The position numbers were made by a program, and so were the translations under genes. The notes under the pieces were generated by a model. That model saw nothing but the letters and a program-made list of their open reading frames with translations, had not been told where the DNA came from and did no database searches. From Mytilus californianus (lineage: Eukaryota; Mollusca; Bivalvia; Mytilida; Mytilidae), in assembly GCF_021869535.1 (NCBI RefSeq), contig NW_026262593.1, positions 67,172,322-67,236,321 on the forward strand: a stretch of 64,000 nucleotides of DNA, in the 5' to 3' direction. Positions 1 through 12,481 of the stretch are shown piece after piece (position 1 is the stretch's first letter; each line of letters begins with the position of its first letter).

Positions 1-1622
1 ATCTGTGCACTTTAGTCACTACGTAACTTTCGTTGCCCATTCCGTTTGCTTTCTTATTTTATTCAGGATGTACCTGTTATTAGGGGATTCTAGGGCTAAA
101 AACTCGATCATATCGTGCTTGGTCATGTATTTTTTATTTGGTAAGTTCGACCGTTTTCGGTATGTTGGTGCTCAGTAATCCTTAACCCGGATCAGTGCAC
201 TCTATTCAATATTTTACTTTTTTTGCCCAGTATATTAGCTTTCAAGGGATATATACCTGTTTTAAGAGGATTCACGGGTGCAAAACTCGATCATATCGTG
301 CTTAGTCATGTATTTTTTCTTAGGTTAGGTTCGGCCGTTTTCGGTATGTTGTCAATCAATATTCCTTAACCAGGATCTGTGCACTTAATTCAGTACTTAG
401 CTGTTGTTTCTCAGTCCAGTTGCTCTCTAAGGATATATAGGATATACCTGTTATTAGTGGATTCAAGGGCTAAAAACTCGATTATATCGTGCTTGGTCAT
501 GTATTTTCTCTTTGGTAAGTTCGACCGTTTTCGGTATGTTGGTGCTGAGTAATCCTTAACCCAGATCAGTGCACTCTGTTCAATATTTAACTTTTGTTGC
601 CCAGTATATTAGCTTTCTTGGTATATATAGGGTTTACCTGTTTTTAGGGGATTCACGGGTGCAAAACTCGATCATGTCGTGCTTGGTCATATGTATTTTT
701 TCTTAGGTTTGGTTTGGCCGTTTTCGGTATGTTGTCAATCAATAATCCTTAACCCGGATCTGTGCACTTTATTTAGTACTTAACTTTTGTTTATTAGTCC
801 ATTTGCTTTTTTAGGATATATAGGATATACCTGTTTTTAGTGGATTCAAGGGCTAAAAACTCGATTATATCGTGCTTGGTGATGTATTTTTTCTTTGGTA
901 AGTTCGACCGCTTTCGGTATGTTGGTGCTCAGTAATCCATAACCCAGATCAGTGCAATCTGTTCAATACTTAACTTTGGTTGCCCAGTATATTAGTTTTC
1001 TTGGGATATATAGGATATACTTGTTTTTAGAGGATTCATGGGGTTCAAAACTTTATCATATCGTGCTTGGTCAAGTATTTTTTCTTAGGTTATGTTCGGC
1101 CGTTTTCGTTATGTTGTCAATCAATAATTCCTAACCCAGATCTGTGCACTTTATGCAGTACTTAATTTTTGTTGCCCATTCCATTTGCTTTCTTATGTTA
1201 TTCAGGATGTACCTGTTATTAGGGGATTCTAGGACTAAAAACTCGATCATATCGTGATTGGTCATGTATTTTTTCTTTGGTAAGTTTGGTTGTTTTCGGT
1301 ATGTTGGCGCTCAGTTATCCTTAACCCGGATCAGTGCACTCTGTTCAATAGTTAACTTTTGACGCCCAGTATATTAACTTTCTTGAGATATATAGGGTAT
1401 ACCTGTTTTTAGAGGATTCAAGGGTTAAAAACTCGATCATATCGTGCTTGGTCATGTATTTTTTCTTAGGTTATGTTCGGCCGTTTTCGGTATGTTGTCA
1501 ATCAATAATTCTTAACCCGGATCTGTGCACTTTAGTCACTACGTAACTTTCGTTGCCCATTCCGTTTGCTTTCTTATTTTATTCAGGATGTACCTGTTAT
1601 TAGGGGATTCTAGGGCTAAAAA
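1..1622 (+). repeat. 8-mer HOR copy (m3 part, m20-m24, m1-m3)
   Basis: Order: m3 (cut by the window start), m20 at 103, m21 286, m22 477, m23 667, m24 860, m1 1051, m2 1242, m3 1432. This is the short 1,519-bp-type unit in which m3 is followed directly by m20. m3 is recognised by AGTCACTACGTAACTTTCG, m21 by TTAGCTGTTGTTTCTCAG, m23 by TTTATTAGTCC, m24 by AATCCATAACCC. Confidence 0.85.
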
Positions 1623-2580
1623 CTCGATCATATCGTGCTTGGTCATGTATTTTTTCTTTGGTAAGTTTGGTTGTTTTCGGTATGTTGGCGCTCAGTTATC
1701 CTTAACCCGGATCAGTGCACTCTGTTCAATAGTTAACTTTTGATGCCCAGTATATTAACTTTCTTGAGATATATAGGGTATACCTGTTTTTAGAGGATTC
1801 AAGAGTTCAAAACTCGATCATGTCGTTCTTTGTCATGTATTTACTCTTATGTTAGGTTCGGCCGTTTTCGGTATGTTGTCAATCAAGTATCCTTAACCCT
1901 GATCTGTGCACTTTATTCAGTACTTAACGTTTGTTGCCCAGTCCATTTGCTTTCTTAGGATATATAGGATATACCTGTTATAAGGGGATTCAAGGGCAAA
2001 AAACTCAATCTTATCGTGCTTGGTCGTGTATTTTTTCTTTGGTAAGTTTTGCCGTTTTTGGTATGTTGGTGCTCAGTAATCCTTAACCCGGATCAGTGCA
2101 GTCTGTTCAATACTAAACTTTTGTGGCCCAGTATATTAGATTTCTTGGGATATATAGGGTATACCTGTTTTTAGAGGATTCAAGGGTTGAGAATTCGATC
2201 ATATCGTGCTTGCCCATGTATTTTTTCTTAGGTTAGGTTTGGCCGTTATCGATATGTTGTCAATCAATAATCCTTAATCGGGATCTGTACACTTTATTCA
2301 GTAGATAACTTCTACTGTCCATTCCATTTGCTTTCTTAGGATATATATAGAGATTATATACCTGTTATTAAGGGATTCAAGGGCTAAAAACTCGATCATA
2401 TCGTGCTTGGTCATGTATTTTTTCTTTGGTGAGTTTGACCGTTTTCGGTATGTTGTCAATCAATAATTCTTAACCAGGATCTGTGCACTTTAGTCACTAC
2501 GTAACTTTCGTTGCCCATTCCGTTTGCTTTCTTATTTTATTCAGGATGTACCTGTTATTAGGGGATTCTAGGGCTAAAAA
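1623..2580 (+). repeat. Scrambled block: m2, m7, m15, m16, m17/m3 hybrid
   Basis: Five monomers out of order. m2 (1623) follows m3; its 3' end switches to the m6-type end, leading into m7 (1813, ATCAAGTATCC). m7 leads into m15 (2004, GTGCAGTCTG), then m16 (2194, CAGTAGATAACTTC). The monomer at 2391 begins as m17 (GTGAGTTTGACC) and continues as m3 (AGTCACTACG). All joints keep the 190-bp register, so they look like homologous exchange between different repeat variants. Confidence 0.75.
2386..2423 (+). other. Conserved anchor box with short dyad (one representative copy)
   Basis: The segment from AAAAACTCG through GATCATATCGTGCTTGG to TCATGTATTTTTTC is the part most alike between A and B monomers and is present in nearly every one of the 338 copies. 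Inside it CGAT-CAT-ATCG (2393-2403 here) is an inverted repeat with 4-bp arms and a 3-bp loop. Conservation across otherwise diverged A and B types suggests a protein-binding or nucleosome-related constraint, but recent homogenisation could also explain it. It is not a CENP-B box: no match to TTCGnnnnAnnCGGG was seen. Confidence 0.6.
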
Positions 2581-3340
2581 CTCGATCATATCGTGCTTGG
2601 TCATGTATTTTTTCTTTGGTAAGTTCGACCGTTTTCGGTATGTTGGCTCTCAGTAATCCTCATTCCGGATCAGTGCACTCTATTCAATACTAAAATTTTG
2701 TTGCTCAGTATATTAGATGTCTTGAGATATATAGGGTATACCTGTTTTTAGAGGATTCAAGGGAGCAAAACTCGATCATATCGTGCTTGGTCAGATATCT
2801 TTTTCGGTTAGGTTCGGCCGTTTTCGGTATGTTGTCAATCAATAATCCTTTACCTGGATCTGTGCACTTTATGCAGTGCTTAACGTTTGTTGCCCAGTCC
2901 ATTTGCTTTCTTATGATATATAGGATATACCTGTTTTTAGGGGATTCAAGGGCTAAAAACTCGATCATATCGTGGATGGTCATGTAGTTTTTCTTTGGTA
3001 AGTTTGGCTGTTTCCGGTATGTTGGCGCTCAGTTATCCTTAACCAGGAACTGTGCACTCTTTTCAATACTTAACTTTTGTTGCCCAGTATATCAGTTTTC
3101 TTGGGTTATAAAGAGTTTACCTGTTTTTAGAGGATTCAAGGGTTCAAAACTCGATCATGTCGTTCTTTGTCATGTATTTACTCTTATGTTAGGTTCGGCC
3201 GTTTTCGGTATGTTGTCAATCAAGTATCCTTAACCCTGATCTGTGCACTTTATTCAGTACTTATCGTTTGTTGCCCAGTCCATTTGCTTTCTTAGGATAT
3301 ATAGGATATACCTGTTATAAGGGGATTCAAGGGCAAAAAA
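2581..3340 (+). repeat. Canonical run m4-m7
   Basis: m4 at 2581 (AATCCTCATTCCGG), m5 2771, m6 2960 (GGCTGTTTCCGG, CCAGGAACTG, GGGTTATAAAGAG), m7 3150. It joins without interruption to m8 at 3341. The m5 front here has ATCTTTTTCGG rather than the usual ATTTTTTTCGG. Confidence 0.8.
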
Positions 3341-5428
3341 CTCAATCTTATCGTGCTTGGTCATGTATTTTTTCTTTGGTAAGTTTGACCGTTTTCGGTA
3401 TGGTTGCGCTCAGTTATCATTAACCCGGATCAGTGCACTCTGTTCAGTATTAAACGTTTGTTGCCTAGTATATAAGCTTTCTTGAGATATATAGGGTATA
3501 CCTGTTTTTAGAGAATTCAAGGGTTCAAAACACGATCATATCGTGCTTGGTCATGTATTTTTTCTTATGTTAGGTTCGGCCGTTTTCGTTATGTTGTCAA
3601 TCAATAATCCTTAACCCGGATCTGTGCACTTTATTCCGTAATTAAATTCTGCTGCCCTGTCCATTTGCTTTCTTAGGATATTTATAGGATATACCTGTTA
3701 TTAAAGGATTCAAGGGCTGAAAACTCGATCACATCGTGCTTGGACATGTATTATTTCTTTTGGAATTTTGGCCGTTTTCGATATGTTAGCGCTCAGTTCT
3801 CCTTAACCCGGACCAGTGCACTCTGTTCAATACTTAACATTTATTGCCCAGTATATTATCTTTCTTGGGATATATAGGGTATATCCGTTTTTAGAGGATT
3901 CAAGGGTTCAAAACTCGATCATATTGTACTTGGTCATGTATTTTTCTTAGGTTAGGTTCGGCCCTTTTCGGTATACTAGTATTGTCAATCAATAATCCCT
4001 CAACCGGATCTGTGCCCTTTAATCAGCACTTACCTTTTGTTGCCTAGTTCATTTGCTTTCTTAAGATATGTAGGACATACCTGTTATTAGAGGGTTCAAG
4101 GGCTAAAAACTCGATCATATCGTGATTGGTCATGTAATTTTTCTTTGGTAAGTTTGGTTGTTTTCGGTATGTTGGCGCTCAGTTATCCTTAACCCGGATC
4201 AGTGCACTCTGTTCAATAGTTAACTTTTGATGCCCAGTATATTAACTTTCTTGAGATATACAGGGTATACCTGTTTTTATAGGATTCAAGGGTTCAAAAC
4301 TCGATCACATCGTGCTTGGTCATGTATTTTTTCTTTGGTAAGTTTGGTTGTTTTCGGTATGTTGGCGCTCAGTTATCCTTAACCCGGATCAGTGCACTCT
4401 GTTCAATAGTTAACTTTTGATGCCCAGTATATTAACTTTCTTGAGATATACAGGGTATACCTGTTTTTAGAGGATTCAAGGGTTCAAAACTCGATCATAT
4501 CGTGCTTGGTCATGTATTTTTTCTTAGGTTATGTTCGGCCGTTTTCGGTATGTTGTCAATCAATTATTCTTAACCCGGATCTGTGCACTTTAGTCACTAC
4601 GTAACTTTCGTTGCCCATTCCGTTTGCTTTCTTATTCTATTCAGGATGTACCTGTTATTAGGGGATTCTAGGGCTAAAAACTCGATCATATCGTGCTTGG
4701 TCATGTATTTTTTATTTAGTAAGTTCGACCGTTTTCGGTATGTTGGTGCTCAGTAATCCTTAACCCGGATCAGTGCACTCTATTCAATATTTTACTTTTT
4801 TTGCCCAGTATATGAGCATTTAAGGGATATATACCTGTTTTAAGAGGATTCACGGGTGCAAAACTCGATCATATCGTGCTTAGTCATGTATTTTTTCTTA
4901 GGTTAGGTTCGGCCGTTTTCGGTATGTTGTCAATCAATATTCCTTAACCAGGATCTGTGCACTTAATTCAGTACTTAGCTGTTGTTTCTCAGTCCATTTG
5001 CTCTCTAAGGATATATAGGATATACCTGTTATTAGTGGATTCAAGGGCTAAAAACTCGATTATATCGTGCTTGGTCATGTATTTTTTATTTAGTAAGTTC
5101 GACCGTTTTCGGTATGTTGGTGCTCAGTAATCCTTAACCCGGATCAGTGCACTCTATTCAATATTTTACTTTTTTTGCCCAGTATATGAGTATTTAAGGG
5201 ATATATACCTGTTTTAAGAGGATTCACGGGTGCAAAACTCGATCATATCGTGCTTAGTCATGTATTTTTTCTTAGGTTAGGTTCGGCCGTTTTCGGTATG
5301 TTGTCAATCAATATTCCTTAACGAGGATCTGTGCACTTAATTCAGTACTTAGCTGTTGTTTCTCAGTCCATTTGCTCTCTAAGGATATATAGGATATACC
5401 TGTTATTAGTGGATTCAAGGGCTAAAAA
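3341..5428 (+). repeat. 2,088-bp tandem duplication, copy 1 (11 monomers)
   Basis: Order: m8 3341, m9 3531, m10 3724, m11 3914, m2 4110, m2 4300, m3 4490, m20 4681, m21 4864, m20 5055, m21 5238, then m8 again at 5429. It contains two nested duplications: a single B monomer (m2-m2, 190 bp) and an m20-m21 dimer (374 bp). The m11 to m2 junction is shared with copy 2. Confidence 0.85.
3973..3982. other. ATACTAGTAT palindrome of m11, first of 14
   Basis: A perfect 10-bp palindrome enclosing an SpeI-type hexamer (ACTAGT), found only in m11. Starts: 3973, 6061, 9300, 16912, 23959, 29104, 32724, 35203, 39574, 42495, 51827, 56407, 61744, 63850. The spacings (2088, 3239, 7612, 7047, 5145, 3620, 2479, 4371, 2921, 9332, 4580, 5337, 2106) are whole numbers of monomers except 2921, which spans the off-register junction at 40470. 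It is a natural marker of HOR spacing; no function is known to me. Confidence 0.9.
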
Positions 5429-7142
5429 CTCGACTATATCGTGCTTGGTCATGTATTTTTTCTTTGGTAAGTTTGACCGTTTTCGGTATGTTTGCGCTCA
5501 GTTATCATTAACCCGGATCAGTGCACTCTGTTCAATACTTAACTTTTGTTGCCTAGTATATTAGCTTTCTTGGTATATATAGGGTTTACCTGTTTTTAGA
5601 GAATTCAATGGTTCAAAACACGATCATATCGTGCTTGGTCATGTAATTTTTCTTATGTTAGGTTCGGCCGTTTTCGTTATGTTGTCAATCAATAATCCTT
5701 AACCCGGATCTGTGCACTTTATTCCGTAATTAACTTCTGCTGCCCTGTCCATTTGCTTTCTTAGGATATTTATAGGATATACCTGTTATTAAAGGATTCA
5801 AGGGCTGAAAACTCGATCACATCGTGCTTGGACATGTATTATTTCTTTTGGAATTTTGGCCGTTTTCGATATGTTGGCGCTCAGTTCTCCTTAACCCGGA
5901 CCAGTGCACTCTGTTCAATACTTAACATTTATTGCCCAGTATATTATCTTTCTTGGGATATATAGGGTATATCCGTTTTTAGAGGATTCAAGGGTTCAAA
6001 ACTCGATCATATTGTACTTGGTCATGTATTTTTCTTAGGTTAGGTTCGGCCCTTTTCGGTATACTAGTATTGTCAATCAATAATCCGTAAACCGGATCTG
6101 TGCCCTTTATTCAGCACTTACCTTTTGTTGCCTAGTTCATTTGCTTTCTTAAGATATGTAGGACATACCTGTTATTAGAGGGTTCAAGGGCTAAAAACTC
6201 GATCATATCGTGATTGGTCATGTAATTTTTCTTTGGTAAGTTTGGTTGTTTTCGGTATGTTGGCGCTCAGTTATCCTTAATCCGGATCAGTGCACTCTGT
6301 TCAATAGTTAACTTTTGATGCCCAGTATATTAACTTTCTTGAGATATACAGGGTATACCTGTTTTTAGAGGATTCAAGGGTTCAAAACTCGATCACATCG
6401 TGCTTGGTCATGTATTTTTTCTTTGGTAAGTTTGGTTGTTTTCGGTATGTTGGCGCTCAGTTATCCTTAACCCGGATCAGTGCACTCTGTTCAATAGTTA
6501 ACTTTTTATGCCCAGTATATTAACTTTCTTGAGATATACAGGGTATACCTGTTTTTAGAGGATTCAAGGGTTCAAAACTCGATCATATCGTGCTTGGTCA
6601 TGTATTTTTTCTTAGGTTATGTTCGTCCGTTTTCGGTATGTTGTCAATCAATAATTCTTAACCCGGATCTGTGCACTTTAGTCACTACGTAACTTTCGTT
6701 GCCCATTCCGTTTGCTTTCTTATTTTATTCAGGATGTACCTGTTATTAGGGGATTCTAGGGCTAAAAACTCGATCATATCGTGCTTGGTCGTGTATTTTT
6801 TATTTAGTAAGTTCGACCGTTTTCGGTATGTTGGTGCTCAGTAATCCTTAACCCGGATCAGTGCACTCTATTCAATATTTTACTTTTTTTGCCCAGTATA
6901 TGAGCATTTAAGGGATATATACCTGTTTTAAGAGGATTCACGGGTGCAAAACTCGATCATATCGTGCTTAGTCATGTATTTTTTCTTAGGTTAGGTTCGG
7001 CCGTTTTCGGTATGTTGTCAATCAATATTCCTTAACCAGGATCTGTGCACTTAATTCAGTACTTAGCTGTTGTTTCTCAGTCCATTTGCTCTCTAAGGAT
7101 ATATAGGATATACCTGTTATTAGTGGATTCAAGGGCTAAAAA
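5429..7142 (+). repeat. 2,088-bp tandem duplication, copy 2 (9 monomers)
   Basis: Order: m8 5429, m9 5619, m10 5812, m11 6002, m2 6198, m2 6388, m3 6578, m20 6769, m21 6952. The m11 palindrome recurs exactly 2,088 bp after copy 1 (3973 to 6061). Copy 2 keeps the m2-m2 duplication but has one m20-m21 dimer where copy 1 has two, then passes into normal m22. The front of m20 reads ATTTAGTAAG in both copies, a shared private variant. Confidence 0.85.
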
Positions 7143-8667
7143 CTCGATTATATCGTGCTTGGTCATGTATTTTCTCTTTGGTAAGTTCGACCGTTTTCGG
7201 TATGTTGGTGCTGAGTAATCCTTAACCCAGATCAGTGCACTCTGTTCAATACTTAACTTTTGTTGCCCAGTATATTAGTTTTCTTGGTATATATAGGGTT
7301 TACCTGTTTTTAGGGGATTCACGGGTGCAAAACTCGATCATGTCGTGCTTGGTCATATGTATTTTTTCTTAGGTTTGGTTTGGCCGTTTTCGGTATGTTG
7401 TCAATCAATAATCCTTAACCCGGATCTGTGCACTTTATTTAGTACTTAACTTTTGTTTATTAGTCCATTTGCTTTTTTAGGATATATAGGATATACCTGT
7501 TATTAGTGGATTCAAGGGCTAAAAACTCGATTATATCGTGCTTGGTGATGTATTTTTTCTTTGGTAAGTTCGACCGCTTTCGGTATGTTGGTGCTCAGTA
7601 ATCCATAACCCAGATCAGTGCAATCTGTTCAATACTTAACTTTGGTTGCCCAGTATATTAGTTTTCTTGGGATATATAGGATATACTTGTTTTTAGAGGA
7701 TTCATGGGGTTCAAAACTCTATCATATCGTGCTTGGTCATGTATTTTTTCTTAGGTTATGTTCGGCCGTTTTCGTTATGTTGTCAATCAATAATTCCTAA
7801 CCCAGATCTGTGCACTTTATGCAGTACTTATTTTTTGTTGCCCATTTCATTTGCTTTCTTATGTTATTCAGGATGTACCTGTTATTAGGGGATTCTAGGA
7901 CTAAAAACTCGATCATATCGTGATTGGTCATGTATTTTTTCTTTGGTAAGTTTGGTTGTTTTCGGTATGTTGGCGCTCAGTTATCCTTAACCCGGATCAG
8001 TGCACTCTGTTCAATAGTTAACTTTTGATGCCCAGTATATTAACTTTCTTGAGATATATAGGGTATACCTGTTTTTAGAGGATTCAAGGGTTAAAAACTC
8101 GATCATATCGTGCTTGGTCATGTATTTTTTCTTAGGTTATGTTCGGCCGTTTTCGGTATGTTGTCAATCAATAATTCTTAACCAGGATCTGTGCACTTTA
8201 GTCACTACGTAACTTTCGTTGCCCATTCCGTTTGTTTTCTTATTTTATTCAGGATGTACCTGTTATTAGGGGATTCTAGGGCTAAAAACTCGATCATATC
8301 GTGCTTGGTCATGTATTTTTTCTTTGGTAAGTTCGACCGTTTTCGGTATGTTGGCTCTCAGTAATCCTCATTCCGGATCAGTGCACTCTATTCAATACTA
8401 AAATTTTGTTGCTCAGTATATTAGATGTCTTGAGATATATAGGGTATACCTGTTTTTAGAGGATTCAAGGGAGCAAAACTCGATCATATCGTGCTTGGTC
8501 AGATATTTTTTTCGGATAGGTTCGGCCGTTTTCGGTATGTTGTCAATCAAGTATCCTTAACCCTGATCTGTGCACTTTATTCAGTACTTAACGTTTGTTG
8601 CCCAGTCCATTTGCTTTCTTAGGATATATAGGATATACCTGTTATAAGGGGATTCAAGGGCAAAAAA
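7143..8667 (+). repeat. m22-m24, m1-m4, then m5/m7 hybrid
   Basis: Order: m22 7143, m23 7333, m24 7526, m1 7717, m2 7908, m3 8098, m4 8289, hybrid 8479. The monomer at 8479 starts with the m5 front (ATTTTTTTCGG) and continues as m7 (ATCAAGTATCC, CCTGTTATAAGG), so m5's 3' part, m6 and m7's 5' part are missing. The crossover lies in the shared GGTATGTTGTCAATCAA stretch. Confidence 0.8.
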
Positions 8668-11600
8668 CTCAATCTTATCGTGCTTGGTCATGTATTTTTT
8701 CTTTGGAAAGTTTGACCGTTTTCGGTATGTTTGCGCTCAGTTATCATTAACCCGGATCAGTGCACTCTGTTCAGTATTAAACGTTTGTTGCCTAGTATAT
8801 TAGCATTCTTGGGATATATAGGGTATACCTGTTTTTAGAGAATTCAAGGGTTCAAAACACGATCATATCGTGCTTGGTTATGTATTTTTTCTTATGGTAG
8901 GTTCGGCCGTTTTCGTTATGTTGTCAATCAATAATCCTTAACCCGGATCTGTGCACTTTATTCTGTACTTAACTTCTGCTGACCTGTCCATTTGCTTTCT
9001 TAGGATATATATAGGATATACCTGTTATTAAAGGATTCAAGGGCTGAAAACTCGATCACATCGTGCTTGGACATGTATTATTTCTTTTGGAATTTTGGCC
9101 GTTTTCGATATGTTGGCGCTCAGTTCTCCTTAACCCGGACCAGTGCACTCTGTTCAATACTTAACATTTATTGCCCAGTATATTATCTTTCTTGGGATAT
9201 ATAGGGTATATCCGTTTTTAGAGGATTCAAGGGTTCAAAACTCGATCATATTGTACTTGGTCATGTATTTTTCTTAGGTTAGGTTCGGCCCTTTTCGGTA
9301 TACTAGTATTGTCAATCAATAATCCCTAAACCGGATCTGCGCCCTTTATTCAGCACTTACCTTTTGTTGCCTAGTTCATTTGCTTTCTTAAGATATGTAG
9401 GACATACCTGTTATTAGAGGGTTCAAGGGCTAAAAACTCGATCATATCGTGATTGGTCATGTAATTTTTCTTTGGTTAGTTTTGCCGTTTTCGGTATGTT
9501 GGCGCTCAGTTATCCTTAACCCGGATCATTGCACTCTGTTCAATACTTAACTTTTGTGGCCTAGAATATTAGATTTCTTGGAATATATAGGATATAACTG
9601 TTTTTAGATGATTCACGGTTTCAAAACTCGATCACATCGTGCTTGGTCATGTATTTTTTCTTTGGTAAGTTGGCCGTTTTCGGTATGTTGGCGCTCAGTA
9701 ATCCTTATTCAGGAACTGTGCACTTTATTCAGTACTTAACTTCTATTGCCCAGTCGATTTGCCTTCTTAGGATATATAGGATATACCTGTCATTAGGGGA
9801 TTCAAGAGCTGTAAACTCGATCATATCGTGCTTGGACATGTAATTTTTCTTTTGGAATTTTGGCGGTTTTCGATATGTTGGCGCTCGGTTATCCTTAACC
9901 CAGATCAGTGCACTCTGTTAAATCCTTTACTTTTGTTGCCTTGTCCATTTGCTTTCTTCACGTATAGAGGATATGCCTGTTATTAGGGTACTAAAGGTCT
10001 AAAAACTCGATCATATCGTGCTTGGTCGTGTATTTTTTCTTTGGTAAGTTTTGCCGTTTTCGGTATGTTGGTGCTCAGTAATCCTTAACCCGGATCAGTG
10101 CAGTCTGTTCAATACTAAACTTTTGTGGCCCAGTATATTAGATTTCTTGGGATATATAGGGTATACCTGTTTTTAGAGGATTCAAGGGTTGAGAATTCGA
10201 TCATATCGTGCTTGCCCATGTATTTTTTCTTAGGTTAGGTTCGGCCGTTATCGATATGTTGTCAATCAATAATCCTTAATCGGGATCTGTACACTTTATT
10301 CAGTAGATAACTTCTACTGTCCATTCCATTTGCTTTCTTAGGATATATATAGAGATTATATACCTGTTATTAAGGGATTCAAGGGCTAAAAACTCGATCA
10401 TATCGTGCTTGGTCATGTATTTTTTCTTTGGTGAGTTTGACCGTTTTCGGTATGTTGGCGCTCAGTAATCCTGAACCCGGACCAGTGCACTCTGTTCAAT
10501 ACTTAACATTTATTGCCCAGTATATTAGCTTTCTTGGGATATATAGGGTATATCCGTTTTTTGAGGATTCAAGGGTTCAAAACTCGATCATATTGTGCTT
10601 GGTCATGTATTTTTTCTTAGTTTAGGTTCAGCCGTTTTCGATATGTTGTCAATCAATATTCCTTAACCCGGATCTGTACACTTTATTCAGTACTTAACTA
10701 TTGTTGCCCATTTCATTTGCTTTATTAGGATATATAGGATATACATGTTATTAGGGGATTCAAGGTCTAAAACTCAATCATATCGTGCTTGGTCAGGTAT
10801 TTTTTCTTAGGTTATGATCGGCCATTTTCGGTATGTTGTCAGTCAATTTTCCTTAACCCGGATCTGTGCAATTTATTCAGTGCTTAACTTTTGTTGCCGA
10901 ATCCATTTGCTGTCTCAGGATATATAGGATATACCTGTTATTAGGGTATTCCAGGGCTAAAAACTAGATCATATCATGCTTGTTCATGTATTTTTTATTT
11001 GGTAAGTTCGACCGTTTTCGGTATGTTGGTGCTCAGTAATCCTTAACCCGGATCAGTGCACTCTATTCAATATTTTACTTTTTTTTCCCAGTATATTAGC
11101 TTTCAAGGAATATATACCTGTTTTAAGAGGATTCACGGGTGCAAAACTCGATCATATCGTGCTTAGTCATGTATTTTTTCTTAGGTTAGGTTCGGCCGTT
11201 TTCGGTATGTTGTCAATCAATATTCCTTAACCAGGATCTGTGCACTTAATTCAGTACTTAGCTGTTGTTTCTCAGTCCATTTGCTCTCTAAGGATATATA
11301 GGATATACCTGTTATTAGTGGATTCAAGGGCTAAAAACTCGATTATATCGTGCTTGGTCATGTATTTTCTCTTTGGTAAGTTCGACCGTTTTCGGTATGT
11401 TGGTGCTGAGTAATCCTTAACCCAAATCAGTGCACTCTGTTCAATACTTAACTTTTGTTGCCTAGTATATTAGCTTTCTTTGTATATATAGGGTTAACCT
11501 GTTTTAGGGGATTCACGGGTGCAAAACTCGATCCTGTCGTTCTTGGTCATATGTATTTTTTCTTAGGTTTGGTTTGGCCGTTTTCGGTATGTTGTCAATC

Positions 11601-12481
11601 AATAATCCTTTACCCGGATCTGTGCACTTTATTTAGTACTTAACTTTTGTTTATTAGTCCATTTGCTTTTTTAGGATTTATAGGATATACCTGTTTTTAG
11701 TGGATTCAAGGGCTAAAAACTCGATTATATCGTGCTTGGTGATGTATTTTTTCTTTGGTAAGTTCGACCGCTTTCGGTATGTTGGTGCTCAGTAATCCAT
11801 AACCCAGATCAGTGCAATCTGTTCAATACTTAACTTTGGTTGCCCAGTATATTAGTTTTCTTGGGATATATAGGATATACTTGTTTTTAGAGGATTCATG
11901 GGGTTCAAAACTCTATCATATCGTGCTTGGTCATGTATTTTTTCTTAGGTTATGTTCGGCCGTTTTCGTTATGTTGTCAATCAATAATTCCTAACCCAGA
12001 TCTGTGCACTTTATGCAGTACTTAATTTTTGTTGCCCATTCCATTTGCTTTCTTATGTTATTCAGGATGTACCTGTTATTAGGGGATTCTAGGACTAAAA
12101 ACTCGATCATATCGTGATTGGTCATGTATTTTTTCTTTGGTAAGTTTGGTTGTTTTCGGTATGTTGGCGCTCAGTTATCCTTAACCCGGATCAGTGCACT
12201 CTGTTCAATAGTTAACTTTTGATGCCTAGTATATTACCTTTCTTGAGATATACAGGGTATACCTGTTTTTAGAGGATTCAAGGGTTGAAACTCGATCATA
12301 TCGTGCTTGGTCATGTATTTTTTCTTAGGTTATGTTCGGCCGTTTTCGGTATGTTGTCAATCAATAATTCTTAACCCGGATCTGTGCACTTTAGTCACTA
12401 CGTAACTTTCGTTGCCCATTCCGTTTGCTTTCTTATTTTATTCAGGATGTACCTGTTATTAGGGGATTCTAGGGCTAAAAA
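8668..12481 (+). repeat. 20 monomers in canonical order, m8-m24 and m1-m3
   Basis: Anchors: m8 8668, m9 8858, m10 9051, m11 9241, m12 9437, m13 9627, m14 9816, m15 10006, m16 10196, m17 10393, m18 10583, m19 10773, m20 10964, m21 11147, m22 11338, m23 11527, m24 11720, m1 11911, m2 12102, m3 12291. It is one of the two longest runs that fix the order of the 24-mer, and it shows that m18, m19 and m20 are neighbours. After m3 it goes to m20, not m4. Confidence 0.88.

Noticed and set aside
950..1060. Promoter-like TATATAGG elements in each monomer
   Set aside because: GGATATATAGG recurs with the repeat in nearly all copies and no gene lies downstream. Satellite transcription is possible but not shown by the sequence.
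2705..2983. A 92-codon open frame on the minus strand
   Set aside because: It is the only one of its size on that strand, lies over m4-m5 satellite, and depends on local substitutions removing stops. No homology or expression signal is visible.
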